Assembly: GCA_039707465.1 (NCBI GenBank)
Contig: CM077647.1
Coordinates: forward strand, 43,461,110 to 43,525,109
DNA from: Rhabdophis nuchalis
Taxonomy: Eukaryota > Chordata > Lepidosauria > Squamata > Natricidae
Direction: 5' to 3'
DNA length: 64,000 bases
Part shown: piece by piece, positions 11,290 through 20,660 of the stretch
Position numbering within the stretch: position 1 is the first letter of the stretch
Layout: each line of letters begins with the position of its first letter
The notes under the pieces: model-generated
The model's input: only the letters and a program-made list of their open reading frames with translations
Told to the model about the DNA's origin: nothing
The model's database searches: none
Translations under genes and position numbers: made by a program

Positions 11290-12758
11290 TGAATTCGGGA
11301 GGGCAGAACTAAGTGTCACAGTGATACGTCAACTTTTTCGGCACCTCTGGAATCATTGTCGAATTTGGGTCACTTGGATGGTCCATTCTGGTCCTAAACC
11401 ATCCCATAGAGATGGTGAAAGGTAGGGGTAGATCCTGTGGAACCAGAGACAACCGCAAAGTCTCTGGAGATCTGGAAAAAGCCCCTCTTGCCAGTGATCG
11501 CGAGTCAGCCCCTAGGCTGCTCAACTGCTGACAGCTCCTAAAGGCAAGAGCAGAAGAGAAACATGCCATTTTGGTGAGAGTTTTCAATTTTTTTCTATTG
11601 GAGAGAGATTTGGAAATTGAATTTCAAATAAAGGCTGATTAAAAGTAAGTGGCGGATTTAAGGCACGGCCAATTGAAGACTTCCTTTTCCCCTTTTTATT
11701 GTTGGAATCCAGGCTGGACTTTCATTGCAGTTTAACGTGGATTAACTCTTTCTGCCTTTTCTTTATTTTTATCGTTGGACTCCGTGGGTACACTGAATAT
11801 ACTTAAGTTTTAACTATTTTAAAATTCCTTTTTCCTTTTCTTTATGTGGCTCTCCCTTCTCTATTTTTTATTTTCTGATCTTTTTTTTTAAGGCCAAGTG
11901 GAAAGAAAAAGGACTGAGAGTGGATACAATTATCACTGCCATCTAGTGGATTTGAAAAAATGTTACTAATTTTTGTTGTTTGAACTGTTTAGAGAGAAGT
12001 TGTTTCCTTCAAGGTTATTTGGTTAAGACCTGATAGTGGCAGGAACACAGTTGTTTATACAGGTGTTCCTTGTGAAACGTTCAGTGTCTGGAAACCTCAT
12101 TTGGGAATAAAAATCTCTAAGGGAAAGCTCAGAGTGACCTTGGAAAGACTTTCACTTTATAAAAAAAGACTTTGAAATTTTTCTCTCTTTTTTTTGGTGG
12201 CTGTGTTCATATTACTCTGCCAGTGAGGTGGTGATTTTTTGCTGAAGCTTTGAAGTTTTGATTCCTGTAATTTTTTTTCTCTTTCTTCTCTTCTCTTTGA
12301 GATATTCGAGATATATGGATGGCTTGTTTTAAATTTAAGTGAACTGGACTAAATAAATTTTGAAGCAAGAATTTTTCTTCTTTTCCTTTTCCATTTTTCC
12401 TCTTATCCATAACTCTGCTTTTCTTTTTTTTTATTAATTGATATTCATATTTTTAAGAGAGAACTGTTTTACCCTTTCCTCCTCTTTTTTCCTTTTCCTT
12501 TTCTCTCCCTAATCTGGAACTTATAAATTGAAATTACTTGAAGAAGATCACACAAGAGAGTTAAGACTTTTACTTTTTTGGCTTTTTATATTTTTCTATA
12601 TCCCCCCCCCCCCATTTTTGGCCTCCCTTGCCTACTTTCTTTTTTCATTTATTGTTTTGTTCTATATTTTTGTGATACTTCACTGGCCATCTGGGATTTT
12701 TATCCTACTTGACATTAACTTGACTAAAATATAAAAGAAGAAAGAAAAAAACTGGAAG
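11290..12758 (+). mobile_element. L1 LINE, probable 5' UTR
   Basis: This lies directly upstream of the broken L1 ORF1 and has an L1-like leader layout: a moderately GC-rich start (about 11290-11580) followed by T-rich sequence. The left border is an estimate from the change in composition; no target-site duplication was identified. It contains no supported ORF. Confidence 0.5.
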
Positions 12759-13746
12759 ATGAGTAGAAAGACAACACTTGCTGTTCTACAACAACAACCC
12801 CTGCCTCCTCACCTACAGGAGGACAAAGATCAATACAGATGATGATCCAATAGATAAAAGAGAAGGGAATAACTCTAGAGGCAATTATGCAAGCAATGCA
12901 GAAACTGCAAGCAAGAGCTGATAGCAATGAAGAGAAATTAGACACTATAGTAAAGAGGACTGGAAGTATGGATAAGAGAATTGAAACAATAGAGCAACGA
13001 ACAGAAAACATAGAACAAAAGACAGCCAAAACAGAGGGGAAAAATAGAAAATATTCAACCATGGATGATGAAATACGAGGATAGAATGCAAAAAATTGAA
13101 GAAAAGGCTGAACAAAGAGAGAAGAAGGCCGAGGAATTTGATATAGAAAAAGAAAGCAGTGGAATATTAGGATGGGAGGTGGATCGGTCTGAATTTTTCA
13201 TAAGATTTCAAAATATAGAAGAAAAAGGAGAGAACCTGGTACAAATAATATCTGAAATCTTGACAGATGTTTTAGAGATATCCCAAGAGAAGATGGTGGA
13301 CCGCATAGACGAGACATTCTGAGTGCACACAAGATATGCAGAGAGAAATGCCCTCCCAAGGGAAGTTCACGTAAGATTCACTAAGAAAGCAATTAAGTTA
13401 CAAATATTGCAGAAAACAAGAAAGAAAAGATAGAAAATTGGAATATAAAGGCAAGGAGATTGTAGTTCTGAAACAAATTCCAAGGAGAGTGAGAGAGAAG
13501 AGAAGAGAATATCAATTTCTGACAAAGATCCTGCTCAAGAAAGATGTTAACTACAAATAGCTTGTACTGGAAGGTTTAATATTTGCATGGCAAGGACAAA
13601 GATACAGAATAGATACAACCAAAAAGGCAGAAGCTTTCTACACAGAACACTTGGGAAGAATGGCTGAGAAGATCAGAAACGAAGAATTATTGGTACAACT
13701 ACTAGAGGAACCCATAATTGAGATTGAAAAAAAGAAGGTGCTGTAG
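12759..13746 (+). pseudogene. L1 ORF1 (RNA-binding chaperone protein), broken
   Basis: L1 ORF1p normally coats L1 RNA as a trimer. The ATG at 12759 starts a frame (MSRKTTLAVLQQQ) that stops after about 27 codons. The remainder is recovered by switching frames. A heptad-rich coiled coil runs at about 12887-13130 (IETIEQRTENIEQKTAKTEG and similar). An RRM-like core begins near 13185 with SEFFIRFQNIEEKGENL. A C-terminal domain shows REVHVRFTKKAIK and LVLEGLIFAWQGQRYRI with several stops between them. A stop at 13744-13746 closes the C-terminus. Stops at about 13321 and 13558 and frame changes make it non-functional. It is related to, but clearly diverged from, the ORF1 at 21522-22370. Confidence 0.85.
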
Positions 13747-13862
13747 GCGGGATCGATATAGGAGAAGGTGCCTTACGTGGTGTAGATGTCAGAGAACAAT
13801 GAGAATTGAGATCAACTAGAGCCATAAATCTTATATATAAAATATAAACATGGAAGAAAAAA

Positions 13863-15284
13863 ATGGTTACAATTAATATAAATGGACTTAACTCAGCAAT
13901 TAAAAGAAGGAAAATATTTCACAAATTAGAAAAGTTAAAATTAGACATAATCTCCCTACAAGAAATGCACATTCAAAAGAGACATGAACATCTATTAGTA
14001 CAACCAAAGCTTGGAAAAATATTTACTGCATTGGCAAACTGTAAGAAAAGAGGAGTGATCTTCTACATTAAAGATAAAATTCCAGCGAAACAAAATTTAT
14101 ACAGATGAAGATGGAAGAATTTTGATGGTGGAGATTATGGATAATACCAAGAAATACTCCTAATTGCAATTTATTCACCAAATGAAAAACAAGATGAATA
14201 TTATAAAAAAAATTGCACAAGAAAATTAGTGACTTAGACTATGTTGATATCTGCTTGATGGGAGACTTTAATGGCATTGTAAACCAGAATATGGATTACA
14301 AAACACATAAAACAACAAAGTTAAATAGAAAATTATTTCCAAAGTCCTTTTTTAGGATGATAGATGAAACAAATTTAAAAGATATTTGGAGAGAAAGAAA
14401 TCCTACAAAAAAACAATATACTTTCTATTAAATAGACACTCATCATTTTTCAGAATCAATATGATATGCACCTCAATGGAATTGATTTGTAATATACAGG
14501 AAGTTGAGATTGAAACAAGCACTTGGGCAGATCACAATCCAATTATAATCAAATGGAAAGGCCAAAGGACAAGATCCAGATGGACATTAAACAATACTAT
14601 ATTGAAAGAGAAAGATTTCGTACAGAAAATGGAAAAAGAATTGGCCTTCTTCTTTAAAGAAAACAGAAAAGAATATTTATCAATGCAAAACCTTTGGGAT
14701 ACAATGAAGGCCTTCACTAGAGGTCTGATAATAGATTATACAAGAAAAAGAAACCTAAAGAAAATACAAACATATAAAGGTTTAGAGAATGACTATAAGA
14801 TACTTGAAAATGAGTTACAGAAATCTCCCCCCAAAAAGATATTAAAATAAAAATGGATATAATTAAAATGGATCTCCTGGAAAAGGAGGAACTAGCACAA
14901 AAAATTAAAGATGCCAAACAGAACTACTTTCAAAACGTAAATAAGCCAAGCAGATGGTTGGCGTATAAACTGAAAAAGGACAGAGAAGCAAAGAAATTAC
15001 AACAATTAAGGGATGAGCAAGGACAAATTGAGTATGGAAATGTTGAGAAAAAGAAAAATATACAAGACTATTATGCCAACTTGTATGAACAAGAGAATAT
15101 AGAAGAGGAAGGAGTTGAACAATATCTACAGGAAGCCAATCTCTCCCAGACACCAGACAATACTAGAACAATACTAGAAGGTAAAATAATGATAATGGAA
15201 TTAACTGACACACTTAAAAAACAAAATAATGGAAAGGCCCCAGGACCAGAAGGACTACCAGTGGAATTCTACAAAACTCTAGAG
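13863..15284 (+). pseudogene. L1 ORF2 part 1: endonuclease and start of the RT region, broken
   Basis: ORF2p nicks target DNA and reverse-transcribes L1 RNA. The APE-type endonuclease starts with VTININGLNSAIKRRKI and keeps the metal-binding Glu in LQEMH. It has an IYSPN-like strand, the GDFN motif near 14265, and WADHNPI near 14525, where Ala replaces the usual Ser before Asp-His. The linker and early RT region follow, ending at KAPGPEGLPVEFYKTLE, where the 1582-bp hAT-like element interrupts the gene. Frameshifts near 14105, 14200, 14410 and 14850 disable it. The reading resumes at 16875 with ESLSLPLLEVMNEV, which shows that the interruption is an insertion. Confidence 0.9.
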
Positions 15285-15444
15285 CAGGGGTCCCCAACCC
15301 CCGGTCCGTGGACCGGTGCCGGTCTGCGGCTTGATAGGAACCGGGCCGCAGGGCTGGAGAGGAGGAGGAGGGAGCATCCCCCTGGGCAGAGGATGGCCAA
15401 GTGCACCTCCACCAGCTCCTTCCGACGGCCACCGCGGTGCACTT

Positions 15445-15740
15445 TCCGGGACTACACGGAGGGGCCGGCATGTCAGCTGAGGCGGTAACGGCTGCCTCAT
15501 CCTGCAGCGAGCGAGCGGGTGGGCGGGCGGAGGACCTGAGCTGCGGCTACCTTAAGCGCCGCCGAGGCCATCCAGGCACCGCACGCCCACCTCTCTTCCA
15601 GCCCCGTGTGGCGCCCGGATGGCCTCAGCGGTGCTTAAGGTAGCCACAGGCTCGGGTTCTCCACCCAACCACCTGCTCGCTCGCTGTGGGATGAGGCAGC
15701 TGTTACCTCCCCAGCTGACATGCCGGCCCCTCTGCTGCTT
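15445..15740. repeat. CpG-rich inverted repeat inside the hAT-like element
   Basis: The sequence from 15463 pairs with the reverse complement ending at 15728, around a centre near 15595. The arms are about 110-130 bp and more diverged than those at 848-1330. Both hairpins share the motif GGCTACC, a short stretch, then CTTAAGC, CC(A/G)CCGAGGC, in the same relative position, so the two elements carry related fold-back modules. Confidence 0.85.
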
Positions 15741-15764
15741 CCCGGGGGGGAGGGAGGGAGAGAA

Positions 15765-15920
15765 TGACATACACACAGAGACAGACTTAGAGAGACAGAA
15801 ATAGAGAGGGAGAGAGGGAATCAGACACACACACACACACAGAGTGACAGAGATAGATGGAGGGAGGAGAGAAAGACAGATAGAGAGAGAGAGAGAGAGA
15901 AAGACAAAAAACGGAGAAAG

Positions 15921-15951
<31 letters not shown>

Positions 15952-16165
15952 AAAAGAAAGATGAATGGAGGGTGGGAGGGAGGGAGTGAAGGAAACAAGC
16001 GGAGGGATGAGGGAGGGGTGAAAGAAGGAAGGAAGGAAAGGAAGGAAAGAAAGAAAAAGAAAGGGATGGAGGGTAGGAGGGAGGGAAGGAAAGAAGGGAG
16101 GAAGGGGGAGGGAGGCAGTGGAAGAAAGGAAAGGAAAGGAAAGGAAAGGAAGAAATCTATTTTCC
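15765..16165. repeat. Polypurine (GA-rich) simple-repeat tract
   Basis: About 400 bases of GA, GAAA, GGAA and GGGA repeats adjoining the inverted repeat within the hAT-like element. It mirrors the pyrimidine tract at 80-830. Long open frames across it are low-complexity artefacts. Confidence 0.9.
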
Positions 16166-16376
16166 TATTTCCTTCCACCTCAAGCTACCTGTTTGGTTAA
16201 CCAGGTTAAAGATCTATTTTTCTCCCAGTGGTCATTTCAAAGGAATCACATCCTCTGAGTCATTTCCTGGATTCAAACCAGCATCCCAAAGAGTCATGGG
16301 CTGCCTTTATATATAACAAGTGCCCATAAATCCATTTTTACCATCTTCAGAAGACCAAAGACCAGCCAGAAATGGA

Positions 16377-16392
16377 AGAAAGAAAGAAAGAG

Positions 16393-16439
<47 letters not shown>

Positions 16440-16440
16440 A
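16377..16440. repeat. (GAAA)n microsatellite
   Basis: About 15 GAAA tetramers with one GAGA interruption, inside the hAT-like element and directly before the MITE-like piece. Confidence 0.93.
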
Positions 16441-16874
16441 CTTATGACCACAATTGAGCCCAAAATTTTGGTTGCTAAGCAAGACCATTAAGTGAGTTTC
16501 ACCACATTTTCCAAGTTGGCCATGCCCACTGGGTCACATGACCACTGAGCCACTCCCACAAAACAGGCCACACCTTTTGGCTCTCAAAAGAAATTTCAGT
16601 AGTGGTACTGTTGATATTTTGCTCTATTGACTAATAGTTTTGCCCTAGAGGGCCAAGTGAGCTGACTGCTCCCCCACGTGCACATGCACAGGTGTGGCCG
16701 TTCGTGCCATTGGAGGCCCTAGAGGGCCAAGTGAGCCGACTCCCCCCCGCATGCGCATGCGGCACCTGTTCCCCTCCTCCCCCCCTCCTCCTCTAGGCCA
16801 GCCGGTCCGCAGAATTTTCATTAAAATGAAACCGGTCCCTGGTGCAAAAAAGGTTGGGGACCCCTGCTCTAGAG

Positions 16875-18096
16875 GAATCTTTGTCTCTCCCACTGTTAGA
16901 AGTTATGAATGAAGTGATGTCCGAGAGTAAATCATGGTTAGAAGCATATATTACATTGCTTCCCAAAGAGGAGGCAGATCTAACACAAATTAAGAACTAT
17001 AGACCAATCTCCTTCCTAAATTCAGATTATAAATTATTTGCATCAATACTGGCATAGAGACTTTAAAAATATTTAAATAGTTTTATCCACCCTGATAAAA
17101 ATGGGTTTTTACCAAAGAGACAAATCAAAGATAATATGAGAATAATTTTGGATACTTTGGAGTACTATGAGGCCCATCCCCAAAAACAAATGGCTTTGAT
17201 GTTTCTTGATGCACAAAAGGCCTTTGACAATGTGAATTGGCGATTTATGTCTTTACAATTGGAACAGATGAATTTTGGTAAGAAATTTACCCAAGCTATA
17301 CAAACTGTATTTCACAAACAAACAGCAAAGATAATGATAAATGGAGAATTGACAGATTCTATTGAAATAAAGAGAGGTACGAGACAACGCTGTCCATTAT
17401 CACCATTACTTTTTGTCTTAACATTAGAAGTTTTAAATAGAAAGATTAGAGAAGAGGAAGAAATAAAAAGAATGAGAATTTTAAAAGAATACAAGCTACA
17501 AGCATTCACAGATGATTTGGTTTTTATTCTTGAGGACCCATTAGAAATTGCACCCAAATTGATAGAAAGAATAGAAGAGTATGGAAAAGTAGCAGATTTG
17601 AAAATAAATAAAGATAAAACAAAGATATTGACAAGGAATATACCATCGAGACAAAAGGAAGAATTGGTGGAAGTCTTGGAGATTCAAGTTACAAACAAGG
17701 TTAAATATTTGGGGATATATCTAACAGCTAGATGTAGTACTCCCAAGGAGGATAACTATCTTAGACCGAAGCAACAAATTGCGACCGATTTGATGAAATG
17801 GGAAAACTTACAACTATTAATGATAGAGAGAATATCTACAATTAAAATGAATATCTTACCTAGAATTTTATATTTGTTCCAGACAATCCCAATTAGATTG
17901 GGGAGGGACTTTTTTGAAGATTTAAATAAAATAGTGCTGAAGTTTATCTGGCAGGGGAAAAAAGCAAGAATAAAATTTAAATTGTTACAAGATGCTAGAA
18001 TAAGAGGAGAATTGGGCTTACCTGATTGGGAGTTATACTATCAGGCAACAAATCTTATATGGATTAAGGAATGGATAACACTAAGAAATTCTAGAT
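16875..18096 (+). pseudogene. L1 ORF2 part 2: reverse transcriptase core, nearly intact but broken
   Basis: This continues ORF2 from 15284. It shows the RT entry KNYRPISFLNSDYKL and then a stop at about 17057. The long frame from 17136 holds RT motif A at FLDAQKAFDNVNW, motif B at GTRQRCPLSPLLF (the usual GTRQGCPLSPLLF with Gly to Arg), motif C at AFTDDLVFI (the usual FADD, with both catalytic Asp kept), and KVKYLGIYLT. The frame runs to about RNSR, where the second hAT-like element begins at 18097. The RT motifs are well kept, but the stop upstream and the insertions make the gene dead. Confidence 0.92.
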
Positions 18097-18405
18097 CCGC
18101 GATGGCGAACCTATGGCACGTGTGCCACAGGTGGCACGTGGAGCTATTTCTGAGAGCACGCAAGGCGTTGCCCTGTCAGCTCCAGCCCAGCTGATTTTCG
18201 GCAGTGTTTCGCTCTCCAGAGGATTCCCTGAAGCCTCCAAAGGCGAAAAACAGCCCAACACAAACCAGAAATGAGGAGAGAGCTGCCTGCATGGGGGAAA
18301 GACAAGCAGTCTCTTTTCTTCTTTCCTTGCCACTTGTCTTTCCCCCATGCCAGCAGCTCCCTTCCTCATTTGTCTATTGAGTGTAGTGCTCAGGATATCC
18401 TCTTT

Positions 18406-18453
<48 letters not shown>

Positions 18454-18774
18454 GCAACCGGACTCACACCTGCTAGAGTAAAAAGGGCCCAATCTTTACA
18501 CAGGAGAATGATAAGGTTTTTTGATGCAGGAGCATGCTCGAGCATCCCCCACCCCAGTCTTTGCCCATTTGTGGCAGAGCAACTTCTCCCCTCACTGAGT
18601 GTTAGCCAAGGGGAAGCAGCCAGAGCAGGGAGTGGCAGGGAAGTCTTGCACAAAAACACGTGGTCCATGGAGGTGAGGGGGGCATTAAGTTATGTGGGTG
18701 GACACTCAAGTGTGTGTGATAGCGTGCACGCATGTATTTTGGGCACCCGAGGTAAAAAAGGTTTGCCATCACTG
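18097..18774. mobile_element. 678-bp non-autonomous hAT-like element inserted in L1 ORF2
   Basis: The left end reads CCGCGATGGCGAACCTATGGC. The right end, read inward, is CAGTGATGGCAAACC. The flanking octamers TTCTAGAT (18089-18096) and TTTTAGAT (18775-18782) match at 7 of 8 positions. L1 ORF2 sequence resumes immediately after with LLNIEGHDLLLGRHVFLWY. The interior includes a GT microsatellite at 18408-18450 and no transposase. This CpG-containing family is common in squamates as I remember it. Confidence 0.88.
18408..18450. repeat. (GT)n microsatellite
   Basis: About 20 GT dinucleotides within the 678-bp hAT-like element. Confidence 0.95.
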
Positions 18775-18782
18775 TTTTAGAT

Positions 18783-19483
18783 TATTGAATATAGAGGGTC
18801 ATGACTTACTGTTGGGACGGCATGTTTTCTTATGGTATAAGGGGACAAAAGCACATGGCTACTTCAGAAGACACTATATAAGGGAGGCTTTGTTATTAAA
18901 TTGGGAGAAAGTTAAATGGTTACATTACTTAAAAATTCCAGTCTGGATATCAATTATTGAAGCCTTTTCATATCCAATAATATACAAAAAGGAACGAACA
19001 GTTAGATATGCTGAAATATTGAATGCAGAGGGTGAACTTAAATCTATGCAAGAGCTGAAACATGAAGGAATAGAAATGAATTGGTATTCATATATGCAAA
19101 TACACTTCAGATATAATGAAGATTGAAAAATGGAAAGTTTTCATAATAAAATGAAATTTCTAACAGGTACTGATGAAAAAGTAATTAAAAATTATATGGA
19201 CACCTATTAGAGGTTAAGTTACAGGAAGAACAAGTTAAAGAAACTATGATAGCTTGGGGGCGAAATTAGACATGGGATTGTGTTGCATTATGACTTTGTC
19301 TGGTGCCGTCCCACTCCGTTCGAAGAAGAACCTGGTGTCGTGTCTCTTCTTTCCCCTCAACCGTGGGCCTGCCCGCCTCATAACTGCGATAATGTTATTT
19401 CTATAGGATTGAGTTAGAGAAATGGCAGAAATTGTGGTCTCAAAACTATAAAATGACAATGTCAACTGCATATAAAGAAAATT
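18783..19483 (+). pseudogene. L1 ORF2 part 3: post-RT region
   Basis: Continues from LLNIEGHDLLLGRH through YFRRHYIREALLLNWEKVKW and YAEILNAEGELKSMQEL, a typical L1 ORF2 C-terminal segment. After a stop at 19126 the sequence is degenerate. Between about 19268 and 19400 there is roughly 130 bp of more GC-rich sequence that does not fit L1 and is probably a small unidentified insertion. L1 sequence returns with LEKWQKLWSQNYKMTMSTAYKEN up to 19483, where the truncated ORF1-only retroelement was inserted. Confidence 0.85.
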
Positions 19484-20243
19484 ATAGCAGATTATTTACA
19501 TAAACCTAAGGATGAGATCAGAGGGGACATTGACCTAGCTTACAGAATAAACTCTGCATATGCCAGGATAAATGAAGTACCAAGAGAGATACATGTTAAA
19601 TTTGTTAGAAGGTCAACCAGAGAGGAAATCTTGAAGGTGCAAAGAGGAGGACCATTGATTTACTAACAAAAGGAGGTTGCCATCTTGAAGCAGATCCCAA
19701 GAAAGATTAGAGAAGCGAGAAGGAAATTCTCCTTCTTGTCCAAAAAATTGTTTGATCATGGGATCTGGTTCAAGTGGGTGATGCCCGAAGGGATGCTGTT
19801 GTTCTGGGAAGGAGGAAGAGTGAGGATTAAAACAGTTGTTGAGGCGGAAGCCTTTCTTAAAAAACATTCCTCTGTCCTGGGGGAAGATCCAGGGGGGGCA
19901 GGGGGGGCCACGGCCCCGCCTGCTGGGGGCCTGGAAGGAGGGATAGAAGACACAATTGCTAAGAGACTTAGATCTAAAAAATAAGTTTGCTTTGACTTTT
20001 TGAGTAATATTGTATAACATGTGTTCTGGATTTTTGCAAATGACTGACAGCATAGAACTGAGAACTTAGAAATATGTACTTGTTTTCACTTTGTAGTATT
20101 ATGAAAAATGCTTTTTGTTAATGATTTATTATGAATCCTCGGAAGGGCCGACGACTTCGACGCGAAAGCTCTCAAAATTTCTTTGTATCCCTTACCCTAC
20201 CCTATTGGAAAAAACTGTAAAACCAATAAAACTTTTTCAATAT
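19484..20243 (+). mobile_element. 5'-truncated ORF1-only (HAL1-like) retroelement copy
   Basis: The sequence parallels 21870-22640: the second half of ORF1 (RRSTREEILKVQR, ILKQIPRKIREARRKFSFLSKKLFDHGIWFKW), a stop at about 19982, and a roughly 250-bp 3' UTR containing CCGACGACTTCGACG. It ends with an AATAAA signal and an A-rich end. Direct repeats of AAGAAAATT flank it at 19475-19483 and 20244-20252, as expected for target-primed insertion with 5' truncation. Host L1 ORF2 (KENLYVLQVAPTP) resumes across the site. The ORF has stops and frame changes, for example near 19665. It shares the same ORF1-to-3'-UTR junction as the full-length copy, so no ORF2 was present in its source. Confidence 0.85.
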
Positions 20244-20252
20244 AAGAAAATT

Positions 20253-20660
20253 TGTATGTTTTACAGGTGGCACCTACTCCCAACAAGAATAGCAAGAATG
20301 TCAAGAATAAATCAGAAAAGTGTTGGAAATGTCATCAGATGCTGGGCTCATATTACCACATGTGGTGGACTTGTTCTGAAGCTAAAAGATACTGGACTAA
20401 AATCCACAGGTGGTTGGAGAAAATGATACATAAACACATAGACTTTAAACCAGAGTTTTTTTAATTGGAATTATACCAGAAACATATAGACTTGAAATAT
20501 CTGATTGTAAACGTTTTAACAGCAGCTAGAATTGTATTTACAAAAGACTGGAAAAACAAGAATATACCAATGCAGGAGGAAGTTATTCGAAAAATAATGG
20601 AATGTGCTGAAATGAGTAAATTGACATTTGAAATTAGAGAACAAGAAGATGAGCAATTTT
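20253..20660 (+). pseudogene. L1 ORF2 part 4: Cys/His-rich C-terminus
   Basis: Carries the L1 C-terminal Cys-rich motif CWKCHQMLGSYYHMWWTC, then RYWTKIHRWLEKMIHKHIDFKPE, a stop near 20461, and LKYLIVNVLTAARIVFTKDWKNKNIPMQEEVIRKIMECAEMSKL. It breaks at EQEDEQF, where the full-length ORF1-only element is inserted. About 12-20 further codons of ORF2 follow at 22665 (YKVWDVFYQ then stops). Confidence 0.9.

Larger units (their letters stand above)
15285..16866. mobile_element. 1582-bp non-autonomous hAT-like element inserted in L1 ORF2
   Basis: Perfect 15-bp terminal inverted repeats (CAGGGGTCCCCAACC) bound the element, and an exact 8-bp target-site duplication, CTCTAGAG, lies at 15277-15284 and 16867-16874. 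Octamer duplication with CAG...CTG ends is diagnostic of hAT. The subterminal blocks (GGACCGGT, GGAACCGGGCCGC and AAACCGGTCCCTGGTGC) recall, from memory, the mammalian Charlie/MER1 group. In order the interior holds a CpG-rich inverted repeat, a purine tract (15765-16165), a GAAA microsatellite (16377-16440), a piece resembling the 3785-4152 MITE (16437-16560), and a repeated GCCCTAGAGGGCCAAGTGAG at 16642 and 16716. No transposase is encoded, so it must have been mobilised in trans. Confidence 0.92.

Noticed and set aside
15844..16200. Open frames of 118 and 208 codons on either strand
   Set aside because: They lie within the polypurine tract of the hAT-like element and have simple-repeat composition.
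19285..19330. A retroviral primer-binding-site-like sequence (TGGTGCCGT)
   Set aside because: Only nine bases fit, there is no LTR pair, no gag/pol frame, and it lies inside L1 ORF2.
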